Assembly: GCA_046760445.1 (NCBI GenBank)
Contig: JBHIEE010000068.1
Location: forward strand, 1-14,946
Direction of reading: 5' to 3'
Length of the DNA stretch: 14,946 nt
From: JBHIEE01 sp046760445
GTDB lineage: Bacteria; Acidobacteriota; Aminicenantia; JdFR-78
Of the stretch, positions 1-6,429 are shown one piece after another; position 1 is the first letter of the stretch; each line of letters begins with the position of its first letter. The notes under the pieces were generated by a model. The model was not told the origin of the DNA. It ran no database searches and saw only the letters and a program-made list of their open reading frames with translations. Both the position numbers and the translations under genes were made by a program.

Positions 1-244
1 TGGTGTATGTAGCGCGTGACTAATCTTGTGGATCAGAGTTTTAATTAACACCGTGCAGTGTATTACCACTTATGATTGTTTTGCTGTTATGGTTACGACG
101 ACTTGTAAAATTGGCTCTTGATAAATTCGGGACGGTAAATATAGGTATGCATTGTCTAAGGAAAAGGAAGGATTTTGGGAGCTTATGAAGCAAAATTATG
201 GGGAATGTTTATCTTTTTTGATAAGTTTTAGAGAGATAGTAGCT
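1..244. other. Intergenic/edge region without a supported gene
   Basis: I see no convincing gene here. A plus-strand reading frame starting with TTG near 152 and running to 343 has no family resemblance and overlaps the convergent 3' end of the radical SAM gene. I saw no tRNA, no CRISPR repeats and no clear repeat shared with the rest of the window. Confidence 0.5.
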
Positions 245-271
245 AAAAAAATCAGAAGTGTTTTCTTCAGA
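245..271 (-). terminator. Probable intrinsic terminator of the radical SAM operon
   Basis: Read on the minus strand there is a stem TCTGAAG / CTTCTGA with one mismatch and a 6-nt loop, followed at once by a run of seven T. It lies about 32-58 nt past the stop codon of the radical SAM gene at 303, where the three-gene transcript would be expected to end. The stem is short and AT-rich, so the strength is uncertain. Confidence 0.5.
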
Positions 272-302
272 CTTCAAATAAGCAAATTGAGCGAAGTTGT
301 TT

Positions 303-1247
303 TTATGAATATTCTTGAACCTTGTATGCATATCCATCCTTAATATGCACTTTTCCTTTTAAATGATTCATTACATACTGTCCACAGTTGCTACCAATGT
401 AGTTTTCTTCAACCTCTCCAATACTTACGATAACTTCGTAACCAAAGGAACGAAGTTTCTCCACTACTTCATAATATTTCCCTTCTTGGCAAGGATCTAT
501 ATATGAAGAAAGCCCATTTTTAACCACCTGATAAGCTGGATTCACTGGGGTTATTTTAATTAAAAATTTATCAGGATTAAAGTGTTTTAGAAGAATCTTT
601 GGATCAACTGGCGCTCCTTTTATAAGGGTAAAATTTAAGGTAATTTTCCTGTCATCCTTTTCATAAAATTGCTTCCCATATCGAGCAATCTTTGCAAAAT
701 CCCATTTCTTTACTGGTATCAGCCAATCTCTTAACTTTTCATCTGTAGTGTGGATAGAGAACTGAAGTTGAAATCTGCCCCTATACAATTTCTTTTTTAT
801 CTCAATGAGTCTTTCAAAGAATTTCTCTGTGCCTAAAGGAGCGATGGTGGAGATACATGGCATTAGTCCTGGAGCATTGTAGCAGTACGGAAGTTCTTCG
901 AGAACCTCAAGTACATTTAAATTAAAAGAAGGTTCTCCCATCCTGGCAAACTGGATTTTGAATTTATTCACTGGAATGCTGCCATTTGGAAATCTTTTTT
1001 TAACAAGGAAATCTATCTGAGCAAATATCTCTTTTTTAGAAAGTTTTCCTTGGTAATAGCCTCCGGCATCGCACATCGGGCACCCTATAGGACAACCAAA
1101 CAGAGTTGATACTATTACAACCCACTTCTTTTCTCTGGGTAGCGGCGGTTGTACAGATTCTACAAACTCCACAACCTTCCCTTCTCTCATCTTAGCAATA
1201 TAAACCATTGCTATATCTTCTTTCCCCGTGAAAGCAAAAACTTTCAT
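303..1247 (-). CDS. RlmN/Cfr-like radical SAM protein lacking the resolving cysteine
   Basis: Radical SAM enzyme of 314 aa. The [4Fe-4S] motif CXXXCXXC is at C52, C56 and C59 (FGCPIGCPMC). A GEP motif for SAM contact is at 104-106, and an RlmN-like block (SIHTTDEKLRDWLIPV) begins at S164. Near the C-terminus C288 sits in SNCGQ, matching the ACGQL motif that holds the methyl-carrying cysteine (Cys355 in E. coli RlmN). The cysteine normally seven residues before the cluster (Cys118 of RlmN), which resolves the enzyme-RNA adduct, is Ile45 here. Classical adenosine C2/C8 methylation therefore looks unlikely, and a different substrate or outcome is inferred. The N-terminal region (about 50 aa before the cluster) is also shorter than in RlmN. 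The start is supported by AAGGAGGTGG just upstream, and the ATG overlaps the stop of the flavoprotein gene (ATGA). It is the last gene of the operon. Confidence 0.8.
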   Translation of the reverse strand: MKVFAFTGKEDIAMVYIAKMREGKVVEFVESVQPPLPREKKWVVIVSTLFGCPIGCPMCDAGGYYQGKLSKKEIFAQIDFLVKKRFPNGSIPVNKFKIQFARMGEPSFNLNVLEVLEELPYCYNAPGLMPCISTIAPLGTEKFFERLIEIKKKLYRGRFQLQFSIHTTDEKLRDWLIPVKKWDFAKIARYGKQFYEKDDRKITLNFTLIKGAPVDPKILLKHFNPDKFLIKITPVNPAYQVVKNGLSSYIDPCQEGKYYEVVEKLRSFGYEVIVSIGEVEENYIGSNCGQYVMNHLKGKVHIKDGYAYKVQEYS

Positions 1248-2134
1248 GGAACCACCTCCTTCAATTTTCTGTATATTTTCATTGCTGCCATAATTCCATC
1301 TCCAACAGCAACCGCAGTCTGTCTAAAGAAGCCATTTTTTACATCTCCAACAAAATAGAGAAGTCCTCTGTTTTCCAATTCTTGTGCATTTTCCTTTAAT
1401 CTTTCTGATAAGAAATCAAGCTGTGGTTCCCTACCTATAGCAAATATTACATAGTGTGCATAGAATTTTGAAATTCCTTCAGGACTTATACATTCAAGGA
1501 GCAATCTATTTGGGGAATCGCTAATAATCTTAAAAATTTTGGTATGTCTATAATAATCGATTCTGGGTGCTTTCTTTGCCCTTTCCCAGAGGAGAGGAAG
1601 ACATTTTACAGCCTCTCCTTTATTGAGAATAATAACTTCGTTATTTTTTTCAAGATTTAGAGCATAGTCAAAGGCTGCATCACCTGCACCTACGATAATT
1701 ACTTTCTTTCCCTTCACTCTTAAAATAGGATAAATTTCATAAAAAATTCTCTCGCTGACTTTTTCAGGTATCTCAAAATCTGTAAATTTCTTAGGTTTAG
1801 TCCCAGATGCGACTACAACTGCTCGAGAATAAAAAATTCTTTTTAGGGTTTCTACAAGAAATATCCCCTCTTCAAAGTCAAGACTTATCACTTCCCCAAA
1901 AAGGACTTTAATAGATTCCTCTCTAAGTTGTTTCTCAAAAAGAGTCACAAGATTCAAACCTGAAATACCACTGGGAAATCCAGGATAATTTTCTACAAAG
2001 TTAGCATTCCTTAAGAGTCCCCCTATTTTATTTTTTTCTAAAATAATAGGGTCTATTCCATAGCGCTTGAGTTGTATCCTTGTAGCTATTCCAGCAGGAC
2101 CTGCCCCAATGATAACTACATTCTCAACGTTCAT
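1244..2134 (-). CDS. FAD-dependent thioredoxin-reductase-like oxidoreductase without redox CXXC
   Basis: Two-Rossmann flavoprotein of about 296 aa in the TrxB/AhpF-like class. The FAD-binding GAGPAG motif is at 10-15. A second dinucleotide motif, GAGDAAFDYA, is at about 149-158. The C-terminal FAD signature FVGDV with RQTAVAVGDG is at about 261-280. The CXXC redox pair that thioredoxin reductases carry just before the second Rossmann motif is absent. The HRRXXXR motif that recognises the NADPH 2'-phosphate is replaced by NKGEAVK. It may therefore pass electrons from NAD(P)H or another donor to a partner other than thioredoxin; the radical SAM protein encoded next is an obvious candidate, but this is inference. 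I prefer the ATG at 2134 because GGGGG lies six nt before it; the in-frame ATG at 2140 directly abuts that site. It overlaps the hydrolase gene upstream and, by four bp, the radical SAM gene downstream, so translation is probably coupled. Confidence 0.85.
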   Translation of the reverse strand: MNVENVVIIGAGPAGIATRIQLKRYGIDPIILEKNKIGGLLRNANFVENYPGFPSGISGLNLVTLFEKQLREESIKVLFGEVISLDFEEGIFLVETLKRIFYSRAVVVASGTKPKKFTDFEIPEKVSERIFYEIYPILRVKGKKVIIVGAGDAAFDYALNLEKNNEVIILNKGEAVKCLPLLWERAKKAPRIDYYRHTKIFKIISDSPNRLLLECISPEGISKFYAHYVIFAIGREPQLDFLSERLKENAQELENRGLLYFVGDVKNGFFRQTAVAVGDGIMAAMKIYRKLKEVVP

Positions 2135-2789
2135 CTTCATCCCCCAGAGATGTTAGTATCTCTTTCACGAGCACCGGCTTAGCAAATCCATGGGAAAGGT
2201 TCAAGAATGTTGCTAAATGAAACTTCTCGTTGTAGGTGGCAGTTCCGTCAATAGTAAAGAAAACCTCAAACCCTCGCACAAAAGCAGAACGTGCAGTAGT
2301 TTCACAACATAGATGCGTCATTACCCCACATATCACGATCTGATTTACCCCTTTCTTTTTCAGAATGTCCTCTAAGGGAGTTTCGTAAAATGCATCATAT
2401 TGATTTTTTTCAAGGATTATGCTGTTAGAAACATCCAATTCATCAATAATTTCGCTTAAAGGATTCTCTTCAGTAATCAAATCTTTCCACCATTTCGCCA
2501 TAAGTTTTGCATTTTGGGTAGAATTAAGGTGTCTGGTGAAGATTACAGGGAATCTTTTTGTTAAATACCCCTTTATCAGTTCCTTTATTCCAGGAATTAT
2601 TACCTGAGCGCTGGGAATATATGCATGGGAAAAATCTTTTAGAAAATATTTTTGCATGTCTAAAACTAATAGTGCTGACTGATTCGGTATAAACACAATG
2701 TTATCCTTTTGCATGTAATTTTTTATTTTATGAAGCATTTTTATAGACTTCTGATGGATGGATCCGGAGGTGAAATATGGTTTTTTCAT
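2124..2789 (-). CDS. Isochorismatase-family cysteine hydrolase
   Basis: Isochorismatase-fold hydrolase of 221 aa (family usually 180-220). The catalytic triad is visible: Asp44 in LLVLDMQKYFL, Lys128 in EKNQYDAF, and Cys161 in GVMTHLCCETTAR. A second cysteine follows at 162. The DMQKYFL block is closest in style to the EntB/DhbB/PhzD isochorismatase branch. Those enzymes often lack the cysteine, whereas this one keeps it, as in nicotinamidase and carbamoyl-hydrolase relatives. The substrate cannot be read from the sequence. The first ~30 residues form an extension before the core fold. The start codon follows GGGGGG with normal spacing. It is the first gene of the operon, with its promoter at 2904-2931 and an untranslated leader of about 110 nt. 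Confidence 0.85.
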   Translation of the reverse strand: MKKPYFTSGSIHQKSIKMLHKIKNYMQKDNIVFIPNQSALLVLDMQKYFLKDFSHAYIPSAQVIIPGIKELIKGYLTKRFPVIFTRHLNSTQNAKLMAKWWKDLITEENPLSEIIDELDVSNSIILEKNQYDAFYETPLEDILKKKGVNQIVICGVMTHLCCETTARSAFVRGFEVFFTIDGTATYNEKFHLATFLNLSHGFAKPVLVKEILTSLGDEDER

Positions 2790-2903
2790 CTAATACCCCC
2801 CAATTTCGCATAACGGGTGGTAGGTCGGCGAAGTCCCGACTTATCAGAATTTAGGCGAAACCGTTGATCCACTGATAGGCGACGTCGCAAGCGTTCATAT
2901 TCC

Positions 2904-2931
2904 ATTATATCTAAAATTCTTTAGCCGTCAA
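2904..2931 (-). promoter_or_regulatory. Sigma70-type promoter for the hydrolase-flavoprotein-radical SAM operon
   Basis: On the minus strand TTGACG (-35) and TATAAT (-10) are separated by 16 bp. They point toward the isochorismatase-like gene, whose ATG lies about 115 nt downstream. The intervening leader contains small stem-loops: TATCAG/CTGATA, and GTCGG/CCGAC around 2830-2850. The hexamers are near consensus, so this is one of the better promoter candidates in the window. Confidence 0.6.
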
Positions 2932-3002
2932 CACATCTGACAACCCTCGCCGACCCGGCCACCATAAGCGAACGAGCGAAGCAAGGTAAGGAAGCGTAGC
3001 AA

Positions 3003-3023
3003 CCGCAGAGTTGCCCGAAACCC
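3003..3023. repeat. Short repeat at gene 3' flank, copy 1
   Basis: This 21-bp block beginning ccgcagagttgcccgaa recurs at 6407-6427 with a single difference. Both copies lie just past the stop codon of a minus-strand gene (this one past the 4-TM protein, the other past the VOC protein). Related flanking words (gcaagg, gcga) precede both. The outer bases can pair (gcaa/ttgc), so it is part of an imperfect palindrome. Confidence 0.6.
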
Positions 3024-3027
3024 ACAA

Positions 3028-3450
3028 TTAAATAACATACGCAAACACCACCCCGATTATAAAACTTCCGATTGTTCCATTAACAAACTCTACCGCAAGC
3101 AATTTGTTTGGATAAGTTGATTGAATCCACATATCAAAGAACCTGGGAAAGATTTTTACAGCAACCAAGATAAGCCCAAAAACAACTCCTTTTATCAAAA
3201 GTCCTCCAGGAAGAACAGGTTCTACCAAAACAAAAACAAAAGCCCATAACAAACATTGAGCCAATATACCAACATACTGGAGACCGATGTACCTTGGAAC
3301 ACTTTGCCATTTCTTCAACCCTGGTGAGTTCTCAGCATTTTTGTATATCCTTGCAACAAGGGGATTCATATACAAAGCTCCACCAACTATGAACCACACT
3401 ACAGAGGCTACAAATCCTCCCAAAATTGTTTGTAAGACGTCTATTACCAT
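3028..3450 (-). CDS. Small integral membrane protein with four TM segments
   Basis: A 140-aa hydrophobic protein with four likely membrane spans at about residues 8-28, 54-76, 84-103 and 118-139. Between them lie a short polar loop (IYKNAENSPGLKKW) and conserved-looking charged words (KIFPRFFDMW, STYPNKLLAVEFVNG). The length, the four spans and the GGALYMNPLVA motif recall DUF1761-like membrane proteins, but I cannot confirm the family and give no function. The start has a strong AAAGGAGG site. That site lies inside the end of a 34-codon upstream ORF whose stop is two nt before this ATG, which suggests translational coupling. Transcription probably starts at the repeat-borne promoter at 3648-3676. 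Confidence 0.8.
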   Translation of the reverse strand: MVIDVLQTILGGFVASVVWFIVGGALYMNPLVARIYKNAENSPGLKKWQSVPRYIGLQYVGILAQCLLWAFVFVLVEPVLPGGLLIKGVVFGLILVAVKIFPRFFDMWIQSTYPNKLLAVEFVNGTIGSFIIGVVFAYVI

Positions 3451-3452
3451 TT

Positions 3453-3557
3453 TTATCCTCCTTTTATCGTTAATGCTCTGATCTTTATAAATCCTTTATC
3501 CTTTAGCGGGCAAAGAGCAATTTCACTTAACTCGGTTATATCCGAACTTATGTTCAT
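3453..3557 (-). CDS. Leader ORF 2 (34 aa) upstream of the 4-TM protein
   Basis: A small ORF beginning MNISSDITELSEIALC with a good ribosome site (AAGGGGTGG five nt before the ATG). It ends in IKGG-stop, and its GGAGG codons double as the Shine-Dalgarno site of the next gene. Its ATG overlaps the TGA of leader ORF 1 (ATGA). A decayed version of its first codons (SPDIRELVYIA) is recognisable in the copy of the repeat upstream of the HD-GYP gene. It may be a regulatory leader peptide or a tiny protein; no family is recognised. Confidence 0.4.
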   Translation of the reverse strand: MNISSDITELSEIALCPLKDKGFIKIRALTIKGG

Positions 3558-3631
3558 TTATACCACCCCTTTATATGAGTATATATTTCTGTTCTTCTAC
3601 TATTTTTGTGTTCTATTTCTTTAAACTCCAT
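3554..3631 (-). CDS. Leader ORF 1 (25 aa) in repeat copy A
   Basis: A 25-codon ORF (MEFKEIEHKNSR...) starting 17 nt after the -10 box of the repeat-borne promoter. It is coupled by a four-bp ATGA overlap to leader ORF 2. Repeat copy C has a related ORF in the same place (MNFEEIGHKRSR...), with 9 of 16 residues identical. No clear Shine-Dalgarno site is seen and the predicted 5' UTR is very short, so translation is uncertain. Confidence 0.35.
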   Translation of the reverse strand: MEFKEIEHKNSRRTEIYTHIKGWYK

Positions 3632-3647
3632 AACTCAAATTGCTTTT

Positions 3648-3676
3648 AATATAACCTCAAAACTCCCTTTTTTCAA
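3648..3676 (-). promoter_or_regulatory. Repeat-borne promoter A (TTGAAA-17-TATATT)
   Basis: Hexamers TTGAAA and TATATT with a 17-bp spacer, pointing to the leader ORFs and the 4-TM protein. The same hexamers and spacing occur in copies B and C, although the spacer bases differ. This argues that the boxes are functional and not chance matches in AT-rich DNA. Confidence 0.65.
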
Positions 3677-3873
3677 GACTATACCTGCCTGTCTCCCCTG
3701 AGTGCTCGGGGCCAGGCAGGAGCAGACAGGTCGGTTGAATATTTTATCCCTCTCTATTAATTCAGTCTTTTTTCAAAGGAAAAATATTTGAAAAAAGAGT
3801 TGACCCGCAAATTTCAAAAAAAAATCAAGAAAGTTCACAAGACATTGTATGCCTCATCTGACCATGGCGCGCC

Positions 3874-4791
3874 TTACCGGTAGTGTCGAGCCAATTCAGA
3901 GGCATACTCAGTCCCCACGCTGGCGGCGTTCTGATCTAGCCACTCGCTCAGGCGCGTCTGCCCAGTTGGAAGGCCTTTGGAAACGAGGAGATTCGACATC
4001 AGCCCCTCAATCTCATCTCTGGTTATCACTACATCTTTGACTACATAACCCACTAATCTGGCAAGGAAAAGCGCCAATCCTTGCCTGAGATGAATAATTT
4101 TAGCTCTGCGATGGATCTTGTCAGCAATAAGTCGAACCAGTTCATCAAATGTGAAAATCTCAGGACCTGCAGCATCTATGATTATATTATCACTCTCATA
4201 GGCGGCGCTGACAGCTATCTCAGCCACATCTTCTACAAAGACGGGTTGAATTCGGTAACCTCCTGAGCCAAAGACGGCAAATATCGGAACCCTCCTGAGA
4301 AGCCAGGCAATGTTGTTGATGAGGATGTCTTCTGCACCGAAAATCACAGTTGGCCGAACTATAGCATAGGACAATTTTGAATGGAGGATGGCTTTTTCCA
4401 GGAGTCCTTTCCCTCTGAAATAAGGAAGGGGTGAATCTTCGGAAGCATTTGTAATGCTGATGTGTACAATTCTGTGGACGCCGGCTTCTTCGGCTGCTTT
4501 TATGAGCGTTTTCGTATTCTCAATAGTCTTATCAAATGTGATCCCCTTATACGGAAAGCGAACCCAGTATGTATTATAGAGGATAGTTGCTCCTTGTAAA
4601 CTCTTCGTCAATTCGCTCGGATCGTCGAAATCGAATGGGAAAACACTCACCTGGTGGCCAAATGGATTCTGACGGTTGGGATGCCCAGTAAGGGTTCTGA
4701 TTCTTTTCCCCATGGAAAGAAGTCGCTGTGTTATGTATTTGCCGGTATAGCCAAAAGCTCCTGTCACCACGTTCGATTCGGATATTTCCAT
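3874..4791 (-). CDS. Atypical SDR / NmrA-NDUFA9-like NAD(P)-binding protein
   Basis: Extended/atypical short-chain dehydrogenase-like protein of 305 aa. The N-terminal Rossmann motif TGAFGYTG is at 10-17. An acidic-hydrophobic FPFDFDDP is at 51-58, the usual ADVTD position. A YXXXK pair (Y124, K128) is present. RPTVIFGAEDILINN begins at 146, the signature style of complex I NDUFA9-like and NmrA-like proteins. QPVFVEDVA follows at about 182. The substrate is unknown; NDUFA9-like proteins often bind NADPH structurally or reduce quinone- or isoprenoid-type substrates. The gene looks visibly richer in G+C than its neighbours, which suggests separate acquisition. It starts 30 nt past the stop of the release-factor-like gene and may be co-transcribed with it. 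No strong Shine-Dalgarno site precedes the ATG. Confidence 0.85.
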   Translation of the reverse strand: MEISESNVVTGAFGYTGKYITQRLLSMGKRIRTLTGHPNRQNPFGHQVSVFPFDFDDPSELTKSLQGATILYNTYWVRFPYKGITFDKTIENTKTLIKAAEEAGVHRIVHISITNASEDSPLPYFRGKGLLEKAILHSKLSYAIVRPTVIFGAEDILINNIAWLLRRVPIFAVFGSGGYRIQPVFVEDVAEIAVSAAYESDNIIIDAAGPEIFTFDELVRLIADKIHRRAKIIHLRQGLALFLARLVGYVVKDVVITRDEIEGLMSNLLVSKGLPTGQTRLSEWLDQNAASVGTEYASELARHYR

Positions 4792-4821
4792 ATTGTTTAC
4801 TTTTCAGTTTCTTTTAGGATT

Positions 4822-5241
4822 TTATTCATCTAAATCAGGTCGAAAGGAGCGCAATTGTTTTTTCTCAGATTGTTTTTTCTTTGCTTCTAAAATCTTGAGC
4901 TTGGCTCTTTTTGATCTTTTCCTTTTCTGCCGACGTATTTTCTCAATTTGCTGCTGCTTCTCGCTTTGCTTTTCTAAAATCATCTGTTCAATCTTTTCTA
5001 CTAACAACCTGCGTGCCAAAAATCTGTTCAGAGCCTGAGACCTTTCTATCTGACACTTGACCTCTATTTTAGTAGGAATATGTTTCAAATAAACACAAGT
5101 TGATGTTTTGTTCACCTTCTGCCCACCCCTGCCTCCTGAGCGAATGAATTTTTCAACAATGTCCTTTTCCAAAATACCCAGCTTCTTCATTTTTTCGAGC
5201 AAGGCTTTTTCTTTTTTTGGATTTACTCCAAAGCTCTTCAT
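4822..5241 (-). CDS. Peptide chain release factor-like GGQ protein (codon-independent hydrolase type)
   Basis: Small release-factor-like protein of 139 aa. The peptidyl-tRNA hydrolysis motif GGQ is at residues 39-41 in RSGGRGGQKVNKTSTCV. It has the short N-terminal helix region (VNPKKEKALLEKM) of bacterial C12orf65/RF-like proteins and lacks the codon-recognition domains of RF1/RF2. The C-terminal tail from about residue 88 is very rich in Lys, Arg and Gln. In ArfB-like proteins such a tail enters the empty mRNA channel of stalled ribosomes. Ribosome rescue is the likely role (family knowledge plus inference). I chose the ATG at 5241 because relatives start close to this point; an in-frame TTG at 5256 would add five residues. 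A TATAAT box lies at 5272-5277, but I see no well-spaced -35. Confidence 0.85.
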   Translation of the reverse strand: MKSFGVNPKKEKALLEKMKKLGILEKDIVEKFIRSGGRGGQKVNKTSTCVYLKHIPTKIEVKCQIERSQALNRFLARRLLVEKIEQMILEKQSEKQQQIEKIRRQKRKRSKRAKLKILEAKKKQSEKKQLRSFRPDLDE

Positions 5242-5356
5242 TTGTCTAATAAGCAACCACAGTCAATACATATTATACAGGATTTACCGACCAAAAACCT
5301 CAATTTAAATGAACCCAACCTCATCTTTAGTTTAATGGGATTTATTTTTTAAGATT

Positions 5357-5788
5357 TCACTTTTCCTTTAGGGGATATTTTGATAGAGAAAAATATCCTA
5401 AAAAGTGAAGTTTATCTCTAAATAAGTAATTGAATCTTCCCAAATATAAGCCATTCTCTATAAATCTAACATGGTCTCTAATCCTGTTAGTAATGAATGA
5501 ATTCTCTGGCTTGTTGTAATTTATTACTACAACCTCTAATGAACCAACTTTCTCGCAAATTCCTTCCTCAAGAAAAAAATGCCCCCATTTCATATTATTA
5601 AAAAGTAAATTATAGCCGAATACCTTTTCAGTTTCTGTATAGAAAACTTTACGATGAGAAAATTTTCTTAAGCTTGGAACTATTGTTAACATATCAACAA
5701 AGTACTCACCATTAAATTCAGAAATTTTTGGAATTGTTCCATTCTTAAAAATCTTTGTTAGGTCGTAATTATTTTTTGGGAACTTCAT
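5357..5788 (-). CDS. Conserved-looking hypothetical protein
   Basis: Protein of 143 aa that I do not recognise. It has no signal peptide or membrane span. It looks like a compact, mostly beta domain: NGEYFVDMLTIVP (26-38), KVFGYNLLFNNMKWGHFFLEEG (55-76), VVVINYNKPENSF (87-99) and ENGLYLGRFNYLF (111-123). The aromatic- and glycine-rich strand pattern is loosely like lipocalin-type or DUF4334-type barrels, but this is only a hint. The ATG at 5788 is preferred because GAGGGGTGA lies about nine nt upstream. The longer frame opening at 5821 has no such site and would add eleven residues. It stands alone, 100 nt from the release-factor-like gene. Confidence 0.7.
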   Translation of the reverse strand: MKFPKNNYDLTKIFKNGTIPKISEFNGEYFVDMLTIVPSLRKFSHRKVFYTETEKVFGYNLLFNNMKWGHFFLEEGICEKVGSLEVVVINYNKPENSFITNRIRDHVRFIENGLYLGRFNYLFRDKLHFLGYFSLSKYPLKEK

Positions 5789-5862
5789 AAACCAATCACC
5801 CCTCAGATTACTAAGAAACAATGTTGCGCTCTATTAAAATGTAGTAGAGCCTTTGCATAAAC

Positions 5863-5880
5863 ACGCTGTTATATACCGGT
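5863..5880. repeat. Half of an attC-like palindrome
   Basis: The word cgctgttatat here is identical to one arm of the nested palindrome at 7058-7183 (position 7161-7171). It lies just past the cupin stop codon. The matching arm on the other side (ATATAAC...ACACG) is not seen nearby, so the site is truncated or diverged. Confidence 0.4.
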
Positions 5881-5889
5881 TGGACGATT

Positions 5890-6228
5890 CTACTTTGCTT
5901 TGTACCTATCTTTTTGGTTAAACAATGTTAAGTCCTTGTAACCTTTTCTAATTCTTGCACTGTGCTTAACATCTTTTGGAATAAAGTATGTGTCTCCCTT
6001 TGTAAAAATGTATTTTTTGCCGTCTATGGTTAACTCGATTTCACCATCTAAAACGACTCCCCATTGTGCCTCGTGCGAATGTTCAGGAACTTCTACATCA
6101 TTTTCAAAACTCATAAAGATGAACTGTTGTTTTTCACCTTGAAAAAGATGTGAACGTACCCCTTCAATAGGAATATCTGCTTCTGGTAGGTTTGTAATTA
6201 TCTTTGGAAAGAAATTTTCTTTTGGCAT
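5890..6228 (-). CDS. Single-domain cupin protein
   Basis: Small cupin of 112 aa, a full conserved-barrel domain. Cupin motif 1 is PEHSHEAQWGVVLDGE, with His50 and His52 and with Gln55 where a glutamate is more usual. Motif 2 has GDTYFIPKDVKHSAR with His89. These His residues would bind one divalent metal. Such stand-alone cupins range from sugar-binding sensors to dioxygenases and isomerases, so no substrate is proposed. The start has a very strong AAAGGAGG site nine nt upstream. It is flanked by palindrome-rich gaps on both sides and looks monocistronic. Confidence 0.85.
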   Translation of the reverse strand: MPKENFFPKIITNLPEADIPIEGVRSHLFQGEKQQFIFMSFENDVEVPEHSHEAQWGVVLDGEIELTIDGKKYIFTKGDTYFIPKDVKHSARIRKGYKDLTLFNQKDRYKAK

Positions 6229-6389
6229 TTTTCAAAGCCTCCTTTCTTTAGTTCAAATGGCATATATCGTATTGCGAATAAAAGAAGTTGGCGAAGCTAA
6301 TTTGAGGGAATCTCTGATTTCCTTTTATCCGCTGGTATATAGCCAAGCCCCTGCACCGTAAAGGTACGGGGTAAACTCCGGCGAGGCAA

Positions 6390-6408
6390 GGAATTACAAA
6401 GTAATTCC
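6390..6408. repeat. Perfect 8-bp hairpin inside the VOC-cupin gap
   Basis: ggaattac-aaa-gtaattcc is a perfect inverted repeat with a 3-nt loop. It is enclosed by an outer ggcaa/ttgcc pair. A second small hairpin (ccgta-aagg-tacgg, 6356-6369) lies to its left. There is no U-tract, so it is not an obvious intrinsic terminator; it belongs to the same palindromic repeat family as the gap at 2790-3027. Confidence 0.6.
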
Positions 6409-6427
6409 GCAGAGTTGCCCGAAGCCC
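6407..6427. repeat. Short repeat at gene 3' flank, copy 2
   Basis: Second copy of the 21-bp block beginning ccgcagagttgcccgaa, also at 3003-3023. It starts three bp from the stop codon of the VOC gene. Confidence 0.6.
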
Positions 6428-6429
6428 GC

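Larger units (their letters stand above)
3536..3802 (-). repeat. Promoter-hairpin repeat, copy A
   Basis: Long intergenic repeat shared with copy C (11684-12048) over nearly its full length and with copy B (9366-9592) in part. On the minus strand the order is: AT-rich block with CAAATATTTTTCC, then AAGACTGAATTAATAG, then the GC-rich hairpin at 3683-3731 (arms ACCTG...CAGGT with inner CCCC/GGGG pairing), then TTGAAA-17-TATATT, then a leader of about 190 nt. It sits between the SDR gene and the 4-TM protein gene and reads into the latter. Confidence 0.85.

Noticed and set aside
152..343. Plus-strand ORF of 63 codons starting with TTG
   Set aside because: No family resemblance, a weak start, and overlap with the convergent end of the radical SAM gene and the likely terminator.
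2790..2903. Riboswitch in the leader of the hydrolase operon
   Set aside because: Small stem-loops exist but I recognise no conserved aptamer core, and similar hairpins occur in other gaps as repeats.
3683..3731. GC-rich hairpin as an intrinsic terminator
   Set aside because: No U-tract follows on either strand and it sits just upstream of the promoter, so a DNA-level or repeat role fits better.
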